Source: Sphingopyxis sp.
Lineage (GTDB): Bacteria; Pseudomonadota; Alphaproteobacteria; Sphingomonadales; Sphingomonadaceae
DNA length: 52,981 nt
Reading direction: 5' to 3'
NCBI RefSeq assembly: GCF_016463645.1
Contig: NZ_JAEMQX010000013.1
Coordinates: forward strand, 1-52,981
Shown here in pieces: positions 1-8,768 of the stretch. The notes under the pieces were generated by a model. The model made no database searches. It saw only the letters and a program-made list of their open reading frames with translations, and was not told the DNA's origin. The position numbers and the translations under genes were made by a program. Within the stretch, counting starts at the first letter, position 1. Every line of letters begins with the position of its first letter.

Positions 1-2
1 CC

Positions 3-362
3 CTCCCCTATGACGACAGCAACATCTTCGCGCGCATCCTGCGCGGCGAACTGCCGTCGAAGACCGTCTATGAGGACGAGTTCGCGCTCGCCTTCCACGA
101 CATCAACCCGCAGGCGCCCTTGCACATTCTCGTGATCCCCAAGGGCGCCTATGTGAGCTGGGACGATTTTTCGGAGCGCGGCAGCGACGCCGAGATCGCG
201 GGCTTCGTCCGCGCCGTCGGCCATGTCGCGCGCGAACAGGGCCTCGTCGCCCCCGGCTACCGCCTGCTCGCCAACGTCGGCCTCGACAGCCATCAGGAAA
301 TCCCGCACCTCCACGTCCATATCTTCGCGGGGCAAAAGCTCGGGCCGATGCTCGCGCGCTGA
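3..362 (+). CDS. HIT family protein (histidine triad nucleotide hydrolase), 5'-truncated by window edge
   Basis: The reading frame is already open at the first bases and runs 119 codons to TGA. The C-terminal part carries the histidine triad HLHVHIF followed by AGQKLGP, the active-site signature of HIT-fold nucleotide phosphoramidases (HinT/PKCI branch). Upstream, NIFARILRGELPSKTVYEDE and INPQAPLHILVIPKG match the usual N-terminal strands of HinT-type proteins of about 115-125 residues, so probably only a few residues and the start codon lie outside the window. The family hydrolyses adenosine 5'-phosphoramidates and acyl-adenylates in the cytoplasm. The true substrate is not evident. The next gene starts about 135 bp downstream, and I see no terminator in the gap. 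Confidence 0.9.
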   Translation, partial: LPYDDSNIFARILRGELPSKTVYEDEFALAFHDINPQAPLHILVIPKGAYVSWDDFSERGSDAEIAGFVRAVGHVAREQGLVAPGYRLLANVGLDSHQEIPHLHVHIFAGQKLGPMLAR

Positions 363-486
363 TCCTTCGCCGCTGTCCATGACGGCGGTCACAGCAATTT
401 CGCCGACTGCGATTAACCGTGTGCCATATGCGGCGACGGGTGGACTCTGTCCCCTGTTTCCAGCAGGATAGCGTTCGGACCGAAAC

Positions 487-492
487 GGGGAG
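487..492 (+). promoter_or_regulatory. Shine-Dalgarno sequence that decides the alpha-2-macroglobulin start
   Basis: GGGGAG lies 6 nt before the ATG at 499. A TTG at 493 is in the same frame but touches the Shine-Dalgarno sequence directly, so the ATG at 499 is the better start. Confidence 0.7.
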
Positions 493-498
493 TTGACG

Positions 499-3400
499 AT
501 GGGCAAGGGATGGCGCGCGCGCGCTACGGCATTGGCCGGCAAGGCAAAACTGGCGCTGATCCTGCCCCTCACCCTCGCGATGGCCGCGACCGCCACCGCC
601 GACACGGTGCCGCAGGTCACGCTCGCGACCCCGGGCAGCTCGGGCACCGGCGACGGCACAATCACGCGCTTCACCTTGCGCTTCTCCGAGGACATGGTCC
701 CGCTCGGCGATCCCCGCGCGCCGGCTCCCGCGACCAACGACTGCAAACTTCCTTCGACCGGCCGATGGGTCGACACGCGCACCTGGGTGCTCGAATTCGA
801 CAAGCCGCTCCCCGGCGGGCTCGCCTGCCATGTCGAGCTTCGCGACGGACTCAGGACCGCGCGCGGCGTGTCGGTCGCGGGCAACAGCCGCTTCGCGCTC
901 GACACCGGCGGCCCCTCGGCGCGCGCGGTGCTCGCGGGCGGGATGGACGGCGATATCGAGGAGGACCAGATCTTCCTCGTCGCGACCAATGTCGCCGCCG
1001 ATCGCGCCTCGGTCGGCCGCTTCGCCTATTGCGCGGTCGACGGCATCGGCGAGAAAATCCCGGTCGACGTCCTGCCGCGTGCGACCGCAACCGAGATCCT
1101 GACCGGCCTCGGCGACAATAATTGGTCGCGCCAGTCCTTCACCTACGACGCCGGCCTGCCGCAGCGCTTCCCCGCCGCGGGCGCCGACCGCGAGGCCGCG
1201 CTCGATCGCATCGTTCCCGTCAAATGCCGCCGCCCGCTGCCCCCCGGCCGCGAGATGGCGCTCGTCTGGGACGCGCGCATCAGCCAAGCGGGCGTCCCCG
1301 GCCGCACCGCCGGGCGCGATCAGCGCTTCGACCATGATGTGCGCCCCGCCTTCACCGCGAAAATGTCGTGCAGCCGCGTCAATCCGCAGGCGGGCTGCAA
1401 CCCGATCAAGGATGTGACGCTGAGCTTCGCCTCGCCCGTCGCGCGCGAAACGATCCTCGCCGCGACGCTCAACACCGCCGACGGCAAAAAATTGACGCCG
1501 AAGATCGACGACGACGACCGGAACGACGCGTGGCTGACCACCGTCCGCTTCGCCGGCCCGCTGCCGCAGAATGTCGACGCGACGCTCGTGCTGCCCGCCG
1601 ACGTCACCGACCAGAGCGGCCGCAAGCTGCAGAACCAGTCGAACTTCCCGCTGAAATTCCACATCGACCGCGCGCCGCCGCTCGTCAAATTCGCCGCCGA
1701 ATTCGGCATCCTCGAAGCCGGCGAAGGCGGCGTGCTGCCCGTCACCGTGCGCGGCGTCGAAAACAGCCTCGTCCAGTCGAACCTCAAGATGCCCGCGACC
1801 GCGCTCAGGGTCGGCGACGACGACGCCGCGATCGCGCGCTGGCTGAAGCGCGTCGCCGACGCCGACGACACCGACTATCGCGAGGAAAAGAACGCCGCCG
1901 GCAAGGACGTCACGGTCAATTACACCGGCACGAGGTCGGTGTTCGACGGCGCGCCTTCGGGCGGCGAACGCCGCGACATGCAACTCGCGCCCCCCGCGGG
2001 CGGCAAGGAATTCGAGGTCGTCGGCATTCCCCTGTCGGAAAAGGGCTTCCACGTCGTCGAGATCGCGAGTCCCGAGCTCGGCGCCGCGCTGCTCGGCCGC
2101 AAATCGACGCGCTATGTCGCGACCGCCGCGCTCGTCACCAATATGGCGGTGCATTTCAAATGGGGGCGCGAAGGCTCGCTCGCGTGGGTGACCTCGCTGA
2201 ATAGCGGTCTGCCCGTCTCCGGCGCCGAGATCCGCGTCACCGACGCCTGCACCGGGCGCCTGCTCGCGCGCGGTACCGCCGACAAGGCCGGCCGCCTCGC
2301 CTTCGCGGGCGGATTGCCGCAGCCCGAAACATACTCAAGCTGCCGCGACGATGCCGATCCGGCGAGCAGCGAAGGCCATGCCCTGATGGTCAGCGCGCGT
2401 TCGGAGGGCGATTTCAGCTTCACTCTCACCGACTGGGGCAACGGCATCCGCCCCTATGACTTCGACCTCCCCTATGGCTGGTCCGAACGGAGCGACATCC
2501 TCCACACAATCTTCGACCGCGCGCTCGTGAAGGCAGGCGAAACGGTGCATATGAAGCATCTGCTCCGCCGTCCGGTCGGCTTGGGCTTCCGCGTCCCCGA
2601 GGCGCTGGCGGGCAAGCTCCGCCTCGTCCACCGCGGCTCGGACACCGAATTCGAAATGCCCTTCAATATTGCCGCGACCGGCAGCGGCGAGACGGTATGG
2701 AATGTCCCCGCCTCGGCGCCGATGGGCGATTATGAACTCGTCTTCGTCACCAAGGACAAGGATGGCGAGGACAAGACGATCTGGTCGGGCCAGTCGGTCA
2801 AGGTCGACGAATATCGCCTGCCGACGATGAAGGCGACGATCACCGGGCCGAAGAGCGCACTCGTGCGCCCCGCCGCGGTGCCGCTCAACCTGTTCGTCGG
2901 TTATCTCTCGGGCGGCCCCGCGCCGAACATCCCGGTCGAACTGCGCACCAATTTCCGCTCGAGCTGGTCGCCGCCCGAGGATTACAGGGATTGGGATTTC
3001 GACGGTCAGCCGGTGAAGGAAGGCGTCGTCCAGCTCGACGACAGCGGCGACACCCCGTCGGCCGAACTACCGCTCGCGCGCTCGGTTCCCCTGAAGCTCG
3101 ACGCCAACGGCGCCGCGACGACCAATGTCACCGTCGACCAGCCGATCACCGAACCGACGCTGATGGCGGCCGAAATGGATTATGAGGACGCCAATGGCGA
3201 GACGCTGACGTCGAGCCGCCGCATCACCCTCTATCCCTCGGCCGTCCGCCTCGGGCTCAAGACCGACGGCTGGCTGATGCGCGACAATGATCTCCGCCTC
3301 AATTTCATCGCGCTCGACCTCGACGGCAAGCCGATCGCCGGCCAGCGCGTTGCGGTCGCGCTCTACAATCGCGAGATCATCACCGCGCGCCGCCGCTTGA

Positions 3401-6342
3401 TCGGCGGCTTCTACGCCTATGACAACCAGATGCGCACGACGAAGCTCGACGCGACCTGCTCGGCGACCACCGACAGGCTCGGCCGTGCGAGCTGCGCGAT
3501 GGCGCCCGGCATCTCGGGCGAGGTCACCGTCGTCGCGACGACGCAGGACGCCGATGGCAATGAAGCGCGCGCGGTGCGCTCGGTCTGGCTCGCGGGCGAC
3601 GATGACTGGTGGTTCGGCGGCGACAATGGCGACCGCATGGACGTGATCGCCGAAAAGCCCCGCTATGCCGCGGGCGATACCGCCAGTTTCCAGGTCCGCA
3701 TGCCCTTCCGCGAAGCGACCGCGCTCGTCACCGTCGAACGCGAGGGCGTGCTGTCGAGCTTCGTCGTGCCGCTCAAGGGCACGAACCCCGTCGTGAAGGT
3801 CAAGCTGCCTGCCACCTACGCCCCCGACGTCTATGTCTCGGTGATGGCGGTGCGCGGGCGCGTCACCGGCGAGGAAAGCTGGTTCCGCAAGATGAAACGC
3901 GCGGTCGGCTTCAGGATCGAGAATAGCGAGGGCGCGCCGCCGACCGCCTTGGTCGACCTCGCCAAGCCGAGCTACCGCATGGGCATCGCGCGGATCAAGG
4001 TCGGCTGGGAAGGCCATCAGCTCGGCGTCAAGGTAAAGGCCGACAAGGAGAAATATTCGGTCCGCGAAACCGCGAAGGCAAGCATCGAGGTCAAGACCCC
4101 CGACGGCAAGGCGCCGAAGAATGCCGACGTCGCCTTCGCCGCGGTCGACGAAGCCCTGCTCCAGCTCGCGCCCAACGAAAGCTGGGACGTGCTGAACGCG
4201 ATGATGGGCGAACGCACGCTCGACGTGCTCACCTCGACCGCGCAGATGCAGGTGGTCGGCAAGCGTCATTATGGCCGCAAGGCGCTCGAACCCGGCGGCG
4301 GTGGCGGCGGCGATCTCTCGGGCCTGACGCGCGAGGATTTCCGTCCCGTCCTCTTGTGGAAAGGCAATGTCCCGCTCGACGCCAGGGGCCGCGCCACGGT
4401 CGACGTGCCGCTCAGCGACAATCTCTCGGGCTTTCGCCTTGTCGCGATCGCCACCGACGGCTCGCAATATTTCGGTACCGGCGAAACCACCGTCCGTACC
4501 GTGCAGGACCTCGGCGTCTTCGCGGGCATGCCCGAACTCGTCCGCACCGGCGACACCTACGATGCGCGCTTCACGCTGCGCAACGGCACCGACCAGCCGA
4601 TGGAGGTCACCGCGACCCCGACGCTGTCGCCCGCCGTCGCGACCGCGCCGCCGCTCACCGTCACCATCCCCGCGGGCGGCGCGGTGCCGATAAGCTGGTC
4701 GATGACCGCGCCCGAACAGGTCGGCCCGATCCAATGGACCGTCGATGCGGCGCAAAAGGGCGGCAAGGCCCGCGACCGCCTTGTCTTCGAACAGGTCGTC
4801 GAACCCGCGGTGCCGGTCGAAACCTGGGCGGCCAGCCTGTTCCGCGTCGGCCCCGCGACGACGCTGCCGATCGCGATCCCCACGGGCGCGCTTCCCGGCG
4901 GCTATGTCGATATCGCACTCGCAGGCACGCTCGCGCCGCCACTCACCGGCGTCCGCGACTATATGAGCGCCTATCCCTATACCTGCTTCGAACAGCAGAC
5001 ATCGCGCGCCGTGGCGCTCGGCGATGTCGGACGGTGGCAGGCGCTCGCGGGCGCGATGCCGACCTATCTCGATGACGACGGTCTGCTCCGCTACTGGCCG
5101 AACGAGCGCATGACGGGCTCGATCGAACTTACCGCCTATGTGATGAACGTGACCGCCGCGAACGGCTTCGCGATCCCCGAGGCGTCGAAAGCGAAGATGG
5201 TCAAGGCGTTGCAGGCGGTCGTCGAAGGGCGCCTCACCCGCAAGGGCTACGGCCCGTGGGATATCCGCCCCGTCCGCATCGCGGCGCTCGCCGCGCTCGC
5301 CCGCAACAACGCCTCGAGCGCCAGCCTTGTCGCAGCGATCGACGTGTCGCCGATCGACATGGCGACCGGCACGCTCGCCGACTGGCTCGTCGCGCTCGAA
5401 AAGACGCCGGGTGTGCGGAACGCCCCCGCGCTGCGCACCGCGGCCGAAGTGGAACTCCGCAAACGTCTCGTCTATGAAGGCACGCGCCTCGACCTCGTCG
5501 ACGACGCACGCGCGCCCTGGTGGATGATGACCAGCGGCGACGAAATGGCGATCAAGGCCTTGGAAGCCGTGCTCGGCCGCAAGGGCTGGGAAGACGACGC
5601 GGGCAAGCTGATGGTCGGCGTCGCGCAGCGCCAGCGCAAGGGCCATTGGGACACCACCCCCGCCAACGCGTGGGGCGCGGTCACCGTCCGCCGCTTCGCC
5701 GACCTCTATCCGGCGAGCGCGATCACCGGGGTCACCAATATCAGCCTTGCGGGTGCCACCGCTTCGCAGAGCTGGCCGCTTCCCGCCGAGCCGATCTCGC
5801 CGCTCCGCGTCGCGCTCAATGCCGCGACGATGAGCCTGAACCATCAGGGCACCGGCACGCCGTGGGCCACCGTCAGCGTCAAGGCCGCGGTGCCGCTCAA
5901 GGAACCGCTCAACGCGGGCTACCGGATCAAGCGCTCGGTCAGCATCGTCAAGGCAGCGAACAAGGACCGTCTGACGCGCGGCGACGTGATCAAGGTGCGG
6001 ATCGAGGTCGTCGCGGCCGCCGGCCGGACGTGGGTCGTCATCAACGATCCGATCGCGCCGGGCGCGACGATCGTCGGCAACCTTGGCGGCCAGTCCGAAA
6101 TGCTGGCCGAACAGGCAGGCGGATCGGGCGCGCAGCCGAGCTATGTCGAACGCGGCAAGGATAGCTGGCGCGGCTATTTCGGCTGGATGCCCGCGGGCAC
6201 CCATGCGGTCGAATATGTCGTGCGCCTCAACGGCTCGGGACGCTTCACCCTTCCCCCGACGCGCGTCGAGGCGATGTATTCGCCCGCGATCCGCGGCCAG
6301 TGGCCGAACGCGCCGATGACGATCGCGAACGTCGGGTCGTGA
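499..6342 (+). CDS. Bacterial alpha-2-macroglobulin family protein (thioester type)
   Basis: This 1947-residue secreted protein resembles E. coli YfhM (eco-alpha-2M), a periplasmic protease trap. The bait region is cleaved by an attacking protease and a thioester then traps the enzyme covalently. The thioester motif CFEQ is intact, with Cys near residue 1496 (codon 4984-4986). The N-terminus (MGKGWRAR then a hydrophobic stretch ending ATATADTV) looks like a signal peptide for signal peptidase I. No lipobox cysteine is seen, unlike E. coli YfhM, which is a lipoprotein. Long beta-rich MG-type domains precede the thioester, and an alpha-rich domain and receptor-like domain follow it. It is about 300 residues longer than E. 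coli YfhM (about 1650). pbpC follows about 170 bp downstream on the same strand, the typical pairing that links protease inhibition to cell-wall repair. Confidence 0.93.
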   Translation: MGKGWRARATALAGKAKLALILPLTLAMAATATADTVPQVTLATPGSSGTGDGTITRFTLRFSEDMVPLGDPRAPAPATNDCKLPSTGRWVDTRTWVLEFDKPLPGGLACHVELRDGLRTARGVSVAGNSRFALDTGGPSARAVLAGGMDGDIEEDQIFLVATNVAADRASVGRFAYCAVDGIGEKIPVDVLPRATATEILTGLGDNNWSRQSFTYDAGLPQRFPAAGADREAALDRIVPVKCRRPLPPGREMALVWDARISQAGVPGRTAGRDQRFDHDVRPAFTAKMSCSRVNPQAGCNPIKDVTLSFASPVARETILAATLNTADGKKLTPKIDDDDRNDAWLTTVRFAGPLPQNVDATLVLPADVTDQSGRKLQNQSNFPLKFHIDRAPPLVKFAAEFGILEAGEGGVLPVTVRGVENSLVQSNLKMPATALRVGDDDAAIARWLKRVADADDTDYREEKNAAGKDVTVNYTGTRSVFDGAPSGGERRDMQLAPPAGGKEFEVVGIPLSEKGFHVVEIASPELGAALLGRKSTRYVATAALVTNMAVHFKWGREGSLAWVTSLNSGLPVSGAEIRVTDACTGRLLARGTADKAGRLAFAGGLPQPETYSSCRDDADPASSEGHALMVSARSEGDFSFTLTDWGNGIRPYDFDLPYGWSERSDILHTIFDRALVKAGETVHMKHLLRRPVGLGFRVPEALAGKLRLVHRGSDTEFEMPFNIAATGSGETVWNVPASAPMGDYELVFVTKDKDGEDKTIWSGQSVKVDEYRLPTMKATITGPKSALVRPAAVPLNLFVGYLSGGPAPNIPVELRTNFRSSWSPPEDYRDWDFDGQPVKEGVVQLDDSGDTPSAELPLARSVPLKLDANGAATTNVTVDQPITEPTLMAAEMDYEDANGETLTSSRRITLYPSAVRLGLKTDGWLMRDNDLRLNFIALDLDGKPIAGQRVAVALYNREIITARRRLIGGFYAYDNQMRTTKLDATCSATTDRLGRASCAMAPGISGEVTVVATTQDADGNEARAVRSVWLAGDDDWWFGGDNGDRMDVIAEKPRYAAGDTASFQVRMPFREATALVTVEREGVLSSFVVPLKGTNPVVKVKLPATYAPDVYVSVMAVRGRVTGEESWFRKMKRAVGFRIENSEGAPPTALVDLAKPSYRMGIARIKVGWEGHQLGVKVKADKEKYSVRETAKASIEVKTPDGKAPKNADVAFAAVDEALLQLAPNESWDVLNAMMGERTLDVLTSTAQMQVVGKRHYGRKALEPGGGGGGDLSGLTREDFRPVLLWKGNVPLDARGRATVDVPLSDNLSGFRLVAIATDGSQYFGTGETTVRTVQDLGVFAGMPELVRTGDTYDARFTLRNGTDQPMEVTATPTLSPAVATAPPLTVTIPAGGAVPISWSMTAPEQVGPIQWTVDAAQKGGKARDRLVFEQVVEPAVPVETWAASLFRVGPATTLPIAIPTGALPGGYVDIALAGTLAPPLTGVRDYMSAYPYTCFEQQTSRAVALGDVGRWQALAGAMPTYLDDDGLLRYWPNERMTGSIELTAYVMNVTAANGFAIPEASKAKMVKALQAVVEGRLTRKGYGPWDIRPVRIAALAALARNNASSASLVAAIDVSPIDMATGTLADWLVALEKTPGVRNAPALRTAAEVELRKRLVYEGTRLDLVDDARAPWWMMTSGDEMAIKALEAVLGRKGWEDDAGKLMVGVAQRQRKGHWDTTPANAWGAVTVRRFADLYPASAITGVTNISLAGATASQSWPLPAEPISPLRVALNAATMSLNHQGTGTPWATVSVKAAVPLKEPLNAGYRIKRSVSIVKAANKDRLTRGDVIKVRIEVVAAAGRTWVVINDPIAPGATIVGNLGGQSEMLAEQAGGSGAQPSYVERGKDSWRGYFGWMPAGTHAVEYVVRLNGSGRFTLPPTRVEAMYSPAIRGQWPNAPMTIANVGS

Positions 6343-6364
6343 TCGGACGGCGCACCAACAATAT

Positions 6365-6497
6365 CCTCCCTGTCGCGCAGCGACGGGGAGGTGGCAGCGC
6401 GAAGCGCTGACGGAGGGGCCAATGGCGCACTGTTGCAGCCCCTCCACCATCCTTCGGATGGTCCCCCTCCCCATGCCTGTGGCACGGGGAGGATCTT
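6365..6497. repeat. Composite multi-hairpin intergenic element (REP-like) between the macroglobulin gene and pbpC
   Basis: Several palindromes follow one another in the gap. CTCCCTGTCGC pairs with GCGACGGGGAG. AGCGC-GAA-GCGCT is a perfect small hairpin. GGAGGGGC pairs with GCCCCTCC across about 18 nt. ACCATCC-TTC-GGATGGT is a perfect 7-bp stem. CTCCCC-N13-GGGGAG closes the block. There is no U-tract, so it is unlikely to be a simple terminator. It resembles the short GC-rich palindromic repeats scattered between genes in sphingomonad genomes. Only this one copy is in the window, so its repetitive nature is inferred. Confidence 0.6.
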
Positions 6498-6513
6498 TCA
6501 GGCCGTTCGATCG

Positions 6514-8643
6514 ATGACACCCCGCAAACGGCGCTGGTTCGATATCCTCGCATGGGCCGCGCTCGCGGCGCTTGTCCTCGTCACCGCCGCGCATCTCGCG
6601 ACGCGACCGCCCGCGATGCCCGCCTTCGACGACGTGCACGCCGACTGGCGCCCAAGCGAGGCGTGGCTCTACGACCGCGAGGGGCAATTGCTCGACAGCG
6701 AACGCGTCAATTTCGAGCGCCGCCGCCTCGCATGGGTACCGCTGAAAGACATCAGCCCGGCCGTCCGCGCCGCCGTCGTGCAAAGCGAGGACCGCCGCTT
6801 CTGGTCGCACGGCGGGGTCGACTGGCTTGCGATCGCCAGCGCCGCGCGAGCACGCTGGACAGGCGACCGATCGCGCGGCGCCTCGACGCTGCCGATGCAA
6901 CTCGCGGCCTTCCTCGACCCTGGCCTCGCGCAGCCCGGCAAACGCGACTGGCGCACCAAGCTCCGCCAGATGCGCGCCGGACAGGCGCTCGCGGCAGACT
7001 GGTCGCACGAACAGATGCTCGAGGCCTATTTCAACCTCGTCCCGCTGCGCGGTGAAGCGCAGGGGATCGGCGCGGGCGCGCAAAGCCTGTTCGGCAAGAA
7101 GCCCGCCGAGCTGAACCGCACCGATGCCGCGCTCTTCGCGGGCCTCCTGCCCAACCCCGCCACGGGTGCCGAAGCACTCGGCCGCCGTGCGTGCCGCATC
7201 GCAAAGGAGAAGGATTGTTCGGCGATCCGCGCCGCCGCCGCGACGCTCGTTTCGGGCGAGCATGCCGCGCGCTTCGACCCCGCGCTCGCGCCGCATCTCG
7301 CCGTGCGGCTGCTCGACAAGCCCGGCAAGCGCGTCACCACCACCATCGACCGCCGCATCCAGACCGCCGCGATCGTCGCGCTGCGCCGCCAGCTCGCGGG
7401 CCTCGGCGCCGACCGCGTCCGCGACGGCGCCGTCGTCGTGCTCGACAATGCCACCGGCGACGTGCTCGCCTATGTCGGCGGCGTCGGGCTCAAATCGACC
7501 GCCTCGCAGGTCGACGGCGCCAACGCGCCGCGCCAGGCGGGATCGACCCTGAAACCGCACCTCTATGCGCAGGTCATCGAACATGGCTGGCTCACCGCCG
7601 CCTCGATCCTCGACGACAGCCCGGTCCAGCTCGACACCGCCTCGGGGCTCTACGTCCCCAAAAATTACGACCACAGCTTCAAGGGGCCGGTCAGCGTCCG
7701 CCACGCGCTCGCCGCGTCGCTCAACGTCCCCGCCGTGCGCGCGCTGGTGATCGACGACGTCCAGCAGTTCCGCGACCGCCTCTGGGCCCTGGGCTATCAC
7801 GGCCTTGTCGAGGACGGCGAATATTACGGATTTTCCCTCGCCCTCGGCTCGGCCGAGGTTTCGCTGGTCGAACAGGCCAACGCATTCAGAACATTGGCGA
7901 ATATGGGAAAATGGTCACCCGTCCATTTCACCGATATGCGCGATGATCGTGAAGTTCCCCGCCAGATCGTCAACCCCGCCGCAGCCTTCATAGTCGGCGA
8001 CATCCTCGCCGACGCTTCGGCCCGCACCGACGCCTTCGGCGCCGACAGCGCGCTCCGCCTTCCCTTCTGGGCCGCCGCCAAGACGGGCACGTCGAAGGGC
8101 ATGCGCGACAATTGGTGCATCGGCTTCACCGACCGCTTCACCGTCGCCGTCTGGGTCGGCAATCTCGAAGGCGATTCGATGCGCGCCGTCTCGGGCACCT
8201 CGGGCGCCGCCCCCGTCTGGCGCGACGTGATGCTCGCGCTCCACGCCGGCAATCCCGGTAAGCGGCCGACGATGCCCGAGGACGTTGAAACGCGCCAGAT
8301 CAGCCTCCCCGGCACCCGCGAACCGCCGCGCCGCGAATATTTCCTCCGCGGAACCGCCCAAACCGAAATGGCCGCCGCGCCGCAAGCCGCGCGCCGCCCG
8401 CGCATCACCAGCCCGGTCAGCGGCAGTGTCTATGCGCTCGATCCCGACATCCCCTTGGAGCGCCAGCGGCTCGCGATCACCGTCAGCGGTTCGGTCGCCG
8501 GATACCGGCTGATCCTCGACAAAAAACCGCTCGGCGACGCCGATGCCGGGCAGCAAATTCTGCCGCGCCCGGGCGTCCATATGTTGACGCTAGTTGATCC
8601 AGGCGGCCGAATGATTGACCGAGTGCGCTTTACGGTACGGTAA
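6514..8643 (+). CDS. pbpC: Penicillin-binding protein 1C (bifunctional transglycosylase/transpeptidase)
   Basis: The protein has 709 residues from the ATG at 6514 (MTPRKRRWFD). An open frame extends upstream to a GTG at 6391, but that part lies in the hairpin repeat and lacks a sensible N-terminus. One membrane anchor (about residues 10-30) precedes a GT51 glycosyltransferase domain with QSEDRRF (catalytic Glu92) and RGASTLPMQLA. The transpeptidase domain has STLK (nucleophile Ser344), SLN and KTGTS (523-527). The C-terminal domain, from about residue 625 (PRITSPVSGSVY), matches the BiPBP_C module typical of PBP1C. It polymerises and cross-links peptidoglycan in the periplasm. Its position behind the alpha-2-macroglobulin gene is the conserved yfhM-pbpC arrangement. 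Confidence 0.95.
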   Translation: MTPRKRRWFDILAWAALAALVLVTAAHLATRPPAMPAFDDVHADWRPSEAWLYDREGQLLDSERVNFERRRLAWVPLKDISPAVRAAVVQSEDRRFWSHGGVDWLAIASAARARWTGDRSRGASTLPMQLAAFLDPGLAQPGKRDWRTKLRQMRAGQALAADWSHEQMLEAYFNLVPLRGEAQGIGAGAQSLFGKKPAELNRTDAALFAGLLPNPATGAEALGRRACRIAKEKDCSAIRAAAATLVSGEHAARFDPALAPHLAVRLLDKPGKRVTTTIDRRIQTAAIVALRRQLAGLGADRVRDGAVVVLDNATGDVLAYVGGVGLKSTASQVDGANAPRQAGSTLKPHLYAQVIEHGWLTAASILDDSPVQLDTASGLYVPKNYDHSFKGPVSVRHALAASLNVPAVRALVIDDVQQFRDRLWALGYHGLVEDGEYYGFSLALGSAEVSLVEQANAFRTLANMGKWSPVHFTDMRDDREVPRQIVNPAAAFIVGDILADASARTDAFGADSALRLPFWAAAKTGTSKGMRDNWCIGFTDRFTVAVWVGNLEGDSMRAVSGTSGAAPVWRDVMLALHAGNPGKRPTMPEDVETRQISLPGTREPPRREYFLRGTAQTEMAAAPQAARRPRITSPVSGSVYALDPDIPLERQRLAITVSGSVAGYRLILDKKPLGDADAGQQILPRPGVHMLTLVDPGGRMIDRVRFTVR

Positions 8644-8691
8644 AGCGGCACTGGTCCCCATCGAATGCCGCGTTGGCCCCATGAAATTAAG

Positions 8692-8719
8692 TTGCGCTGA
8701 CGCGTGGAGCGTCTAGTCT
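8692..8719 (+). promoter_or_regulatory. Possible sigma-70-type promoter of the amino-acid permease gene
   Basis: TTGCGC (8692-8697) and TAGTCT (8714-8719) are separated by 16 nt and lie about 50 bp before the start. Both hexamers are imperfect, so this is a weak call. Confidence 0.35.
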
Positions 8720-8756
8720 GCCCCGCCATGAGACGGGCGGCAGTTCAGCCGCTCCC

Positions 8757-8762
8757 AAGGGG
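8757..8762 (+). promoter_or_regulatory. Shine-Dalgarno sequence that decides the permease start
   Basis: AAGGGG abuts an ATG at 8763 directly but lies 6 nt before the in-frame ATG at 8769. Spacing favours the second ATG. Confidence 0.65.
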
Positions 8763-8768
8763 ATGACT

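Noticed and set aside
6391-6513. Upstream extension of pbpC to a GTG at 6391
   Set aside because: The added residues lie in the hairpin repeat and do not resemble PBP1C; the ATG at 6514 gives the usual short basic N-terminus and membrane anchor.
3067-7800. A 1577-codon open frame on the minus strand opposite the alpha-2-macroglobulin and pbpC genes
   Set aside because: It is Arg/Ala/Asp-rich without any domain, spans two real genes and their gap and arises from high GC at third positions. The plus strand carries unmistakable motifs (CFEQ, SxxK, KTGTS).
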